Shown here: positions 21,141 through 31,484 of the stretch, in pieces | Layout: each line of letters begins with the position of its first letter | Numbering within the stretch: position 1 is the first letter of the stretch | Assembly (NCBI GenBank): GCA_023897205.1 | Contig: JAHWDD010000005.1 | Location: 2,356,001-2,420,000 of the forward strand | From: Exophiala sp. HKRS030 | Taxonomy: Eukaryota; Ascomycota; Eurotiomycetes; Chaetothyriales; Herpotrichiellaceae | Length of the DNA stretch: 64,000 bases | Reading direction: 5' to 3' | Notes under the pieces: generated by a model | The model's input: the letters and a program-made list of their open reading frames with translations, nothing else | What the model was told of the DNA's origin: nothing | The model's database searches: none | Made by a program: the position numbers and the translations under genes

Positions 21141-22310
21141 GATGTTTATATACTGTCCTGCCCAGTGGGATGGATATACAGTCGACTTTTGGACGAGTCC
21201 GTGTTCTTCTTCTAAAGCGGAAGAGCTTCCCAGCCAAAGTCTTCTGGCAGGAAAGACGATATGCTGAACGCTTCGGCCGAGTGATGGAATCGTCGTTCTG
21301 AGTGCTTTGTTCAGGTTTCAGTCAATCTCCATCCTCGCCCCGGCGAACAGAATCCACGAGAGGACCTGAAGCAGTTAGTCGCGGTCCGGAGCCTTGTGTT
21401 CCATCTTCCCCATGAATGATTTGGACGAATGGGAAGATGCGGGGCCGGAGGTGGGAGGGTGGACCCCAAACGACAAGTCGTGATGGGAATGAAGAATCGA
21501 AATCGACAGCAATGTGAATTTTGGTACAACGACAATCCATCCCTTGTCACGATATTCAGTTATACACTCTATCCTACCCAAAGTCCCCATATTGAATCGA
21601 ATTCGCTGTCGCCAAAATGGCTCCCACGAGTACGGCGACAACCAGATTGTCTCAAGCAACGTCACCTTCTGCCACCGTGACTTTGAACTCTCCAAGCCAG
21701 CAACGCCCGAGGCAGATATACTCACTAGATCATGAAACGGCCGACCAGGACAACATCACACCAAACCCTGCGGGCTGGCCTACAGAGTACAGACGCGTGC
21801 CACGATATCGTCCGGGAAATCGACATCTCGACGCCAGTGAAAGACCCTATGGATCCAACGCAATCGAGTATGCATTCATTTCTGTCATGATGCGCGGGGT
21901 CCGAATGCAATCGGTGAGCAAATGGGATATGCCGCATCGCACATTAACCTGGCGAGCATACGATCAACTGACGCTCGATAGACGTCTACTGTGCTCTGGG
22001 AGGCCACAGGGGCTCGATGGTGGCCTGGACTAACAAGGTGGAAGATTGGAGGGGAATGGTGATTAAAGAGGAAAGAATCATAGAACTCTAGGACAGATTC
22101 CCTAAGAGTAGTGAATGTAACATTTGAGTCTGCTTGGAGAGCCTCCAGCGTGTCGTATCTTGTGCAGAAGATCGTTTCATTAACCATAAACTGATCAGAG
22201 AGTAGAAGTCACTCTGAAGCACGGCTGAACATGCAACCTGTGTTGACTACCAATAATAAAACGAGTTATCGAGGTCATAATCTAGTATTATTTGACCCTC
22301 TCGACTGAGT
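21141..22310. other. Gap between ALDH-like gene and cupin gene, with one doubtful small ORF
   Basis: About 1.17 kb. On the minus strand an ATG-started ORF of 100 codons (22187-21885) begins MVNETIFCTRYD; it matches no family I know and its upstream and downstream extensions contain stops. Plus-strand ORFs such as 21617-22033 look random. The left part should hold the ALDH-like gene promoter, the right part the 3' UTR of the cupin gene. A small cluster gene or a decayed gene here cannot be excluded. Confidence 0.35.
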
Positions 22311-22844
22311 CTATTCGTTCCTGAAGTTCCCCTCAGAAGAATCCCAATCTGGCTCTGTGTCTAGCAGGACAAACATCACACGCGCCCATTCAGTATCGCT
22401 CGCGTTTTTCCAGTCATGATTTGTGGCCCTTTGGACGCAGCTGTCGCCACGATGAAGCACCCTTGTCTCTCCAGAATCCAGCCCTGCTACTACCGATCCT
22501 TCGATGACAACGCCATAGTCGAGACTCTTGGTTCTATGCATCTCTGAGATCGAACCAGGTGGAAAGTCGAGGAATCGGAACACTGTTCCATTATCGATGG
22601 ATATACCAGGACCTTTCTTGAGGTATCCCTCGTATGTTTTGACATCTTTTGCGCCCGCTAGCTTGGCAGGAAATTCATTCGTAGCATATCCGAGACCCAT
22701 TTTCGCTGGCAGGGAGCTGCCCTGCAGAGGAAGTTGTTTGAGTTCGTTCATAGCTAAATCCTCGTCGATTTGCTTGGAGAAGACCGCCTTGCCTTGTGCG
22801 TTATTTTCGGTTACGAAGCGTTTGAGTGGACGTAGAGTAGTCAT
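22311..22844 (-). CDS. Single-domain cupin protein
   Basis: Intronless, 177 residues starting at the ATG at 22844 (MTTLRPLKRF). The open frame continues upstream, but that extension is rich in Arg and Ser, has no family similarity and lies in promoter sequence, so I chose this start. A cupin barrel fills about residues 80-170: motif 1 is PGSISEMHRTKSLDYGVVIEG, here containing one His and one Glu/Asp-type ligand set, and motif 2 contains HRGDSCVQRATNHDW with its His. Such small cupins accompany many fungal pathway clusters as cyclases, isomerases or dioxygenases. It is divergent from the second CocE hydrolase. The reaction is unknown. Confidence 0.82.
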   Translation of the reverse strand: MTTLRPLKRFVTENNAQGKAVFSKQIDEDLAMNELKQLPLQGSSLPAKMGLGYATNEFPAKLAGAKDVKTYEGYLKKGPGISIDNGTVFRFLDFPPGSISEMHRTKSLDYGVVIEGSVVAGLDSGETRVLHRGDSCVQRATNHDWKNASDTEWARVMFVLLDTEPDWDSSEGNFRNE

Positions 22845-23419
22845 GATGATTCTCTTGAAGGACTCTGAAAGATATCCTTGAACCAAAGAATGGGGTGATG
22901 TAGAATTTCTCGACTTCGGTACGTATCTTTCTTTTTCAACCCGTACTCGGACTCCAGGCTCGCGGCTAGACGTGGAATTTCGATCAAGCTTCCTACCCCG
23001 AAATCTATGATTGCGGAATTGCTTCGGCCCTTCGGTGTTCCGATTGAGGCGAAATGTCCCACTCTTCCTCGTGCCTTGTCGTCCTGAATCCCCCAGACGG
23101 AGCTGAAGTGGGGGAGGGTCGGGGTATCCAGACACTGCGAGAGGTCTCTTTGCAACGAGGCTGTTTTTCTGTCCCCGGTGGGAAAGCACCCCAGCCAATT
23201 GTGAATTCGCCGTCCAGCGAACCTTAGAGAAGGCACGGCCGCTACGCTTCTGGTTGAGGCTGTCTCCAGGAGTTTCGGAGACTCTTCGGTTGTTCAATGT
23301 CCACTTTTGAATTGACACTTGGATTGGAGACCTAGGGACAGCCAAAGCAACGACTTCTTTCCCTGTGGGCATCAAGCATACGTGGTAGTGATCGAAGTAT
23401 TTCAGTGAATCTTCGAGCC
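22845..23419. other. Divergent promoter between cupin and second CocE hydrolase
   Basis: 575 bases between opposite start codons. It contains CGG-spaced words such as CGGAGACTCTTCGG near 23275, a possible zinc-cluster site. No gene supported here although the minus strand stays open in one frame. Confidence 0.4.
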
Positions 23420-25524
23420 ATGGCACCCGGAAATGGCAAGCTTGGCCCAGTCAAGACGGGCGAAATCGAGCTGTTGTTTAGAAGTCTCAAAGATCCTGCG
23501 TCACACCCACGATATGATGGCGACGAACACTCAGTAAAAGTGCTACCAGTGGGGTTCAAGAAGACGCCTGAGAATCGCGCTTTCTCAACGCAGACAATCT
23601 TTGAGAAGAACGTCGACATTAGAGTGCGAGATGGCACCATCCTCAAATGCGACATATTCAGGCCCGACGCAAAGGAGACTGTGCCGGTGTTGTTGCCTTG
23701 GAGTCCTTATGGGAAGTCGGGTCGAGGTATATAACCCAAGAATCTGTTTGATGACAAGTTGTGTTACATATGGCTGACTCGTGACAGGAATGAATTTGAC
23801 AGACATGCCGGGCAGTATGGGTATCCCAAAGTCAAATCTCTCTGGGTTTGAGAAATTCGAAGGTCCAGACCCTGCTGAGTGGACAAAACGAGGTTATGCA
23901 GTGGTCAACATTGACTCGAGAGGCTCATGGGATTCTGAGGGTTACCTATGGTTTGTAAAGCCATCTATGTCGCACGACCATGCTAACACCCACACCAGCT
24001 GGGCCGGAGACCAGGAAGGTCGTGACGGGTATGATGCTATCGAGTGGATCGCGAGTCAACCCTGGTGCAACGGTAGTGTCTGCTTGATAGGGAATTCTTG
24101 GTTGGGTCGCTCGCAGTGGTACATTGCTGCTCAAAGACCTCCATCTCTCAAGTGTATTGCCCCTCTGGAGGCTTCCACTGATCTTTATCGAGAAATCCAC
24201 GTCAGGGGTGGAATTTCATGTGAGCCTTTCCTGGAATGGATGATGAACGGCTTCCACGGTAAGTGACCCATCTGGCTAGAAGCTTGTACTCCTTTCGACA
24301 CCATCAACTCTCCAGAGCCATGGCGCTGAGACACTAAATAGGGAGAGAAAGACTGGAGGACCCTGTCGCCATGCTGAGAAAATACCCCGTTATTAACGAC
24401 TATTGGCTTGACAAGAGAGCAAAGATCCACCAAATCGAGGTACCTGCATATGTGTTAGCCAGTTATTCAACAATGCTACACTTGCCTGGTAGCCTGCGTG
24501 GCTTTGAGGAACTCCCAAACCAGAACAAGTGGTTCGTCATTCCGTGATCGCAGTATCCCTGAGAGCCAGGAGGCTTGATTGCTGACCAGACGGTTTGTTG
24601 ACAGGCTTCGAATCCACACGACACAAGAATGGCACGATCTCTATCAGCCAAGCAACAATGATGAGCTTCAACTCTTTTTCGACCGTTACGCAAAGGGCAT
24701 CGACAATGAGTTGGAAAAGCTTCCCAAAGTCCGAATTTCACTCCTGGGTTATAATCTAGTAAGCACTGCTTCCTTTGCAAACCGCACCAGACTGACGCTG
24801 AAAGCCGAACATTGTAAACCTACCAGTTCCCAGCTGGCCAGTCTCGGGGACTACATACAAGACCATGTTCCTAGCTCCTGGAGAACGGCTGTTGGAGAAT
24901 TCGCCTTCAGAAAAAGCTGTTGTGCAGTACCAATCCGACCTGCCGGCCTTCCAAATGGACAACGACCCGGGAGAAGTGCGTTTCAGATATACCTTCACCA
25001 GACGGACGTATCTCCTTGGTGCGCCAAAGACGGTCCTATGGATGTCTTGCGATGATGCCGATGATATGGATATCTTTTTGCAGATTCGCAAAGAAGATGC
25101 ATCGGGCAAGATGTTGCAGTATCACAATATTCCGAAAGAAGATATAGAAGCCCAAGGACTTTCAGACGACAATTTGCCAATGGTAAACACTCTCGTGTAT
25201 CTCGGTCCACATGGTCAGATCCGAGCCAGTCATCGCGCAATCGATGAGAAGCTCTCGACGCCACACTTCATCCGACACAAGCATCTTGTCGAGGAAAGAA
25301 TCCCGCCTGGAACAGTTGCTCGTATAGAGACAAGTATATGGCCTGGTGGGATCGTTTTTGATGCCGGAGAGTCTATTGTCCTGAAGATATCAGGCCACCC
25401 AATGTATCTTGCCGAGTTCCCGACGTTGCGAGGAGAGTTCAAGGCGCGAAATACGGGCAAACACAATGTACATACTGGAGGTTCCCAAGGAAGCTACGTA
25501 GTACTTCCGTTTATTGACTTGTAG
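23420..25524 (+). CDS. CocE/NonD-type serine hydrolase, copy 2
   Basis: Second CocE/NonD hydrolase of the region, 597 residues from six exons: 23420-23726, 23788-23950, 23999-24258, 24342-24531, 24605-24758, 24805-25524. The nucleophile motif is GNSWLGRSQW, preceded by the family run GRDGYDAIEWIASQPWCNG. The final exon begins PNIVNLPVPSWPVSG, which fits the start of the C-terminal beta domain; I chose the GAAAG acceptor at 24804 for this reason and because only it restores the frame. The second intron (48 bases) is stop-free and in frame. It differs strongly from copy 1 in sequence and intron positions, so it is an old paralogue rather than a recent duplicate. No signal peptide. It marks the right end of the cluster as I see it. 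Confidence 0.88.
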
Positions 25525-26049
25525 TGGCAATAGACCTACCTAGTCATATCTAGAAAGAGGGAGAGAGAACGGTGGTCTTCAGGTGACGCCCGGAAATACT
25601 TGATTCCGATTGCTACTGTGATCTACACGGTCTTCCGTACATATAGCAGCCAGTCCCTGGTTCCCTTTCAGTTAGTCCTTCCAAATCCCTCTCCGCGCCG
25701 CTATAAACAACGCCTCTTCAAACGCCAAGAATGCATATCCATGTATGAAGCCGGAGTTCTTCACCTTGGGTTGCACTGTCATTTGATGCTATCCGACATT
25801 GTTCTATCATCATTGGCGACCGCAACAGCCGGTTCCCTTGGCATCATGCCCTTCGCCATGGGTACCATGCTTCATGAGGCAGGTAGGCATCATCGAGCGT
25901 CTTGCTCTATGACGATCAACAAATTCCTCGGGCTGATAATCTTCGGACGGTATGGACGGCCGAGGGATATATGAAGAGGCTTCGTTCGAACCCTGTGGGA
26001 GAGTGGTAAGTGCGTCTCTTTGTCTACTGATCTGATATCTTCCGTCACG
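25525..26049. other. Promoter region of the M28 peptidase gene
   Basis: About 525 bases after the second CocE hydrolase stop and before the peptidase start. Short ORFs only; nothing recognised. Confidence 0.5.
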
Positions 26050-28267
26050 ATGAAGACAACTACTTTAGTATCATTGCTTGGAGCCCAGGCATCTTTTGTT
26101 TTTGCGTGTCAACACGAGAGACTCGAGCCTCGAGCACAGCATCGTCATGCTGGACATGTCAAAAGACAGGCAACCCAGTTTCCTCCCACACTGGACCAAA
26201 ACGAAGCACTTCTGGCCGGGTCCTTTGACAATGCGTCGATGGAAACATGGTCGTACTACTATACCCACGGTCTCCATATCGCGGGGACAAATGAGTCCAT
26301 GGCCCAGTGGACCGCTGATCGCTTCAGCGAATTTGGGTGGTCATCAGGTTTGGCCTCGTACTGTGTGTGACTCTGACTCTACTCCTCAAATACTCGGCCG
26401 TTGCTGATGCAGCAGATCAGATACTTATTTGAATTATCCTGTCTCACACTCATTGTCATTGACATATTCCAACGGGTCGACATTTACTGCTTCGCTGCGG
26501 GAAGAGGGTCTAGCTCAGGACGATGTCACTACTTACCCGAACAGTGTACCGACTTTCAACGGATACTCCGCCACAGGAGATGCTCAAGCTGAGTATGTCT
26601 ATGTCGGTAGAGGCCAGCAAGTCGACTTCAACCGTCTCAAGGCTCTCGGTGTGGAGCTCGAGGGCAAGATCGCCCTTGCACGCTACGGAGGCCCATTCCG
26701 TGGCCTCAAGGTCAAGAATGCACAGGAAAACGGCATGATTGGGTGTATCATCTTTACGGACACGGACGACGACGGTGAAATCACAGAGGCGAACGGCTAC
26801 GCTGCGTATCCCGACGGCCCAGCACGAAACCCGACCTCGGTCCAACGTGGAAGCGTCCAGTTCTTGTCCACGTATCCTGGCGACCCGACGACTCCGGGAT
26901 ACCCCTCTCGGTTCGACTCTCCTCGAACTGGCATATCGGCGGTGACGCCACAGATTCCTTCCCTCCCCATCTCCTGGAAAGACGCCCAACCTTTGCTTCA
27001 AGCTCTAGACGGTTATGGAACCGACGGCGAAACGGTCAACCGTACAAAGTGGGTCGGCAAGCTCAACGCGACGTACTCGACGGGTCCGGCACCGGGCACC
27101 ACACTGTCCATGTCCAACGTGATGCGCGACACCATCACCTGGATCTGGGACGCGGTCGGCATCATCAACGGCACCAGCCAGGACGAGGTTATTGTCATTG
27201 GCAACCATCGCGACGCCTGGATCATCGGCGGCGCCGCGGACCCCAACTCGGGAACGGCCGTCATCGTGGAGCTCGCGAAGGCGTTTGGCGCCTTGCTCCG
27301 GACGGGATGGAAACCCAGACGTACCATAGTGTTGTGCTCCTGGGACGCCGAAGAGTACGGGTTGCTGGGTTCCACGGAATGGGTCGAGGAGTACATCCCC
27401 TGGCTCAAGTCGTCGGCCGTCGCGTACCTCAACGTCGACGTGGCCACGTCGGGCCCCGAACCGGACCTCTCCGCCACGCCGGACCTGCACGCCCTCGCCA
27501 CCGAGACCATGAAAAAAGTCGTCTACCCTTACAAGGGCCATACGGACCTAACCCTCTACGACGTCTGGTACAACCAGACCGGAGGAGAGGTCGGCGTGCT
27601 CGGCAGTGGGAGCGACTACACGGCCTTCCTCCACAACGGCATCCCTTCTCTCGACTTTGGTGCCGGCAACGGGCCCACGGACCCCGTGTACCACTACCAC
27701 TCCAACTACGACACCTACCACTGGATGACGACGTTTGGCGACCCGGGTTTCGTCACCCACAAAGCCGTGGGCCAGTACCTGGCCATCATGGCTTACCACC
27801 TCGCCGACGACGCCGTCATTCCGTTCGACGTCGAAAACTACGGGGTGCAAATGACTCTGTACCTTGATGACCTTCACGACGAGATTGCCTCCTCCACCTC
27901 GACGACTACAAACAACATCACCACCACCGTCGACTTGTCAGCCCTCGAATCCGCCATCGCGACGTTCAACGCCTCGGCGGCCGCCTTGACGAGCGCCATC
28001 GCCTCCGCCACGACCAACGACGAGGTTCGGGTCATCAATGCCAAACTCCGAGACTTTAGCCGGGGTTTCGTGTCCCAGGGCGGTTTGCCCACGCGCGAGT
28101 TCTACAAGCACGTCGTCTTCGCCCCCGGCTTGGACACCGGGTACGCGCCCACCGAGTGGCCCGGCATCACCGAGGCCTTCGAGGCGGGCAATTACACCCT
28201 GGCTCAGACGTGGGTGGAAAAGTCGGCCAAGGCTGTGCAAGTTGCTGCTGGTATTCTTCAACCGTGA
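26050..28267 (+). CDS. Secreted M28-family metallopeptidase (glutamate carboxypeptidase II-like)
   Basis: Zinc peptidase of the M28B group, which includes glutamate carboxypeptidase II and transferrin-receptor-like proteins. Exons 26050-26362 and 26421-28267 give 719 residues. A signal peptide (MKTTTLVSLLGAQASFVFA) is followed by a Lys-Arg site in HVKRQATQF that Kex2 could cleave. A PA domain spans about 150-300. Zinc and catalytic residues are all visible: NHRDAW near 366, DPNSGT near 378, WDAEEYG near 412, NVDVA near 441 and YHSNYDTYHWM near 530. A dimerisation-type helical domain ends the protein. For the intron I chose the GTGTGT donor at 26363, which gives LASYYTYLNYPVSH as in relatives; a donor at 26348 is also in frame. 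Many N-glycosylation sites are present. Confidence 0.92.
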
Positions 28268-28841
28268 CAAGACAATTCTTTGATGGAAAAAAGTGGGGGG
28301 GGGGGAACAAAACAAAGTAGAATCTCAAGTCACCATGTTACCACCACCAACTACCGCTTGTCTGATACAAGTATTGCATTGAATTGTGACGAGGTTGTCA
28401 ATTGTCATCACAACCACTTATTTACATCATAATCATAAAAATATCAATGTATAATGTCTACAACCATATACGTTTGTCGCCATTGAGGCTCTAATCCGTC
28501 GCATGGTCTCAACACTTATTAGTATGGTACACATATGTCCTCAATGAGATCTGATACGTGATGTGAGATTCACACGGTGTTTAAAACAAATCATGGTCAT
28601 TGCCAATTTTCATTTTCTGATATTGTCCAGACAGGACTTGTCGTCAATACATTACGTTACTTTGTGTAAATCTGTAAGTCAAAGTCAGGGGCACTATTAC
28701 CTACTGTGTCCCGGTCTATATGTATCCATCTCTCTCTCTCTCTCTCTTTCTCGGGTTCATGCTCGTCATTGATTACCATTTCCACACACATACATCCACA
28801 TCCATTCGCACCTTTCTCTCAGCCCCCGACACTGACGGCCG
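28268..28841. other. Convergent 3' region between peptidase and carboxylesterase
   Basis: About 570 bases with both 3' UTRs. Contains a run of eleven G at 28295-28305 and a TC microsatellite at about 28729-28747. No gene supported. Confidence 0.55.
28729..28747. repeat. (TC)n microsatellite
   Basis: About nine uninterrupted TC units in the 3' region between two converging genes. Confidence 0.85.
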
Positions 28842-30671
28842 TCAACCACCTCCAACTCCTGCCACTGCACTTCCAAGTGTATTATAGTATTGTCGGTAGA
28901 AGTGGCAGTTCTTGTCAATCACACCCGCATTGATGGGTTTGTTCAAAATTCCCCCGACTCCTAAATCGGCCACCCTGGGTACTCCCTCCCAGCCAGGGCC
29001 GGCGGGAGGGTTGCGCGCGAAGGTCGCCCATGCACTCTGCGTGTACTGGCTGAGTGCCTTCTCGTCGTCGGTCGCGTTGGCCCGCGGGTACGTTCCCCAG
29101 ACGAGCGAAATCTCCGAGGAATGATAGGCCCCGGACCCCGGGAAGAATTGGGTGTTGGGGAACGTGGTGTTGAAGTAGTAGCGCCACGTCGGGAAGCCGG
29201 CGGCGCGAGAGTCGTTGGCCAAGTTGCCAGCCGGGCAGGTGAAGATGAAGTCGGTCGCGATCGCCGCGAGTTGCTCTGCAGGTGGGAGAGGGTACGCCGC
29301 GAGGATGTTCTGGATCAGTGAGGTCTGGTTGCCCAGCACGGAGGCGAGATATGCAGCAGAGTCGCTTTGGCCGATGGTGAAGATTGTGCCTTCGTTGCCA
29401 TTGGTGCCCGTCAGGATCGGAACCGGCGCGATGCTCCTGTTCACCCTTGCTTCTTCCGGGTAGCGGAGCAGAGTGACATTGTCCGATACAGGGCGAAACG
29501 GTAAAGCCATGTGCTCGATCGTGGACTTGATTACGGTCGCGTTTGCGTCTCGGAGACAAGTCAGGTTCGAGTGGGGATGAGTCTGGGTGCAGTTCAAGGC
29601 AGCAGCCAGTGCGAGCCACGAGGTCGGCGCATTGGTCGGGTTGATGTAGAATGATGTCTGCCCAGATTCCATGATCGCTGCTCGAAAAGGAGGATTCTTT
29701 GGCAGGCTCGTTACAAGGGCGTCCACACTGCAGAAGAATATGGTTAGCGAGATGGACAAAGCAAATCTCTCGTTTGATAACGGCATACCTCGCTGCACCG
29801 GCACTCTCTCCGAAAATCGTCACCTTCTTAGGGTTGCCACCAAAAGCCGCAATGTTTCTTTGGATCCAGTCAAGAGCAAGACCTGAATATGAGTGTGAGT
29901 TGGAGATTCGCAGTTTACGGACTCTTGCCCAGGGATACTTACGTTGGTCCCAGAATCCCAGATTGCGCCTGGCCAAGGGCAGCTCGGGAGAGTTGGGAAA
30001 GCCAAACACTGTAAGCAACTAGTCAGTTTCTTTTCTCGTGCTGCGACCGAGGAACTTACCATTTGTCCGATAATTCAGTGTCACAATAATGACATCCTGG
30101 TTCGCTGCGAATGATGTCCCGTCGTAGTACAAAGCTGAGTTGGACCCGAATTGTAGACTACCTCCCTAGGATAGAGTCAGATACATTCGTCACGTACAAA
30201 GATCAAGCCCATAGCACGCACATAGATCCATGCCATGACTGTTTTGTTTTTCCCAGGAGTTGCAGGAACATAGACATTCAAGTTTAGGCAATCCTCGCTT
30301 TCACCCGCCGGCGGAGGCGGGGTGTTGAACCATGACATTGTCAGATTGCGCGACGCTTCGGGGTAATTGAACTGTTGTATGCATGCTGGACCATACTTCG
30401 TTGCGCGGTAAGGCGACTTCCATGGTGTTGGCTTGACCGCTGGTGCAAATCGTGTCGGAGATGCTGCAAACGGAATTCCTAGGTACTTGTCGACCGTGAC
30501 TGTGGCGCCAGCAAGCAGGGTCGTCGTACCAACCACCGCTCCCGAATCGATCGTGACAGTTGGAGCGGTCGAGCTTGCTACACTTGCCACACTTGCTACA
30601 CTTGCTGGAGCAGCGTCGCCCACGATGCAGAAGGCGAAGGCTGCTACCAAGACGTGCAGCAACGCATACAT
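28842..30671 (-). CDS. Secreted type-B carboxylesterase/lipase
   Basis: Serine esterase of the cholinesterase-like family. Five exons (30671-30222, 30165-30060, 30008-29943, 29882-29789, 29727-28842) give 533 residues. A signal peptide (MYALLHVLVAAFAFCIVGDA) is followed by a small repeat of Ala-Ser-Val units encoded by near-identical nine-base repeats around 30570-30605. The nucleophile elbow is GESAGA, split by the fourth intron; the acid is the Glu in TNGNEGTIF and the histidine lies in GAYHSSEISLVWG. Also conserved are EDCLNLNVYVP and ALDWIQRNIAAFGGNP. The tail is Gly-rich and not a clear GPI signal. It converges with the M28 peptidase; both are probably extracellular. Substrate is unknown. 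Confidence 0.92.
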
Positions 30672-31484
30672 CGTGTTGAGAAAGCAGGAATCCAAACGAA
30701 CGACAGACTGGCGACTGGCGACAATGGCGGGGTCGATTTTGGGACATGGTCTTTTTTTTGTAGGCTTCCCTCTCTATCGCTTGCCTACCTCGCTCTCTCT
30801 TTGTCCGTCCCGCATAATGCGTCATGCTGGTGGTCCTCGGCTCTGCAGGAAAGCAATAGCTCAAGCGATGAAATGGCAGATCAGCCTCAATGCGGAGAAG
30901 CTGGTGAGGACGGTGTGTGTTCATGGGTGGAAGATTTGGAGCTTGTTCGACATGGTTCACATTTTCGAGCTTCGCATCCATGGGTAGTATTTGTGACCAT
31001 AAGCCTGTCACTGTGCCTAATTGAGTAAAGTAGCGGGTGACCAGGCATAGGACCCATCAGCCCATCCCCGGGAATGCTTTGCTATTCGTGGAGATGCTGA
31101 GAGCTACAGGGTTGCATAGACCCAAATCCGGGGAAAGCCACTCAAGTCTGGCATGTCGAGCTTGAAGCCGAGGTCGAAACATCGACATCGGACGAAGCTC
31201 CCAAAGGAGGAAAGATTGTGGATAGCGAACAGCATAACATTTTGAGATGGTTGTTCGGAGGATCCGTAGAGCCAGTGACTGGATCCAATCACATCTTCTG
31301 GCTTCAAATGCTACCGAATCTGCCTCGGTCGGATACATAACAACTGACATGTGATGGTTCTTTGGAGCTGCAATGGTACCTGAGGTTGTCGATGCAACGC
31401 ACATGGTGCCTTGCATGGACAAGGATCCCTCGGAGCAAGCTCAAAAATTTTCATAGCATCGAGAAAGGATCGGGATTGAGATTA
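30672..31484. other. Promoter of carboxylesterase and 3' region of ABC transporter
   Basis: About 810 bases. A minus-strand ORF at 31422-31057 has no family features and I treat it as chance. Nothing else recognised. Confidence 0.5.

Noticed and set aside
22845..23426. N-terminal extension of the cupin ORF by about 190 residues
   Set aside because: The extension is basic, low in protein-like features, lies in a divergent promoter and starts without a good context; the cupin is complete from 22844.
26348..26420. Alternative donor at 26348 for the M28 peptidase intron
   Set aside because: It is in frame, but it removes LASYY, which aligns with the conserved segment before YLNYPVSH in relatives.
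27005..27541. Long antisense ORFs opposite the M28 peptidase
   Set aside because: They arise from the GC-rich codon use of the real gene on the other strand.
31057..31422. 121-codon minus-strand ORF between carboxylesterase and ABC exporter
   Set aside because: No motif, membrane segment or conserved pattern; probably chance.
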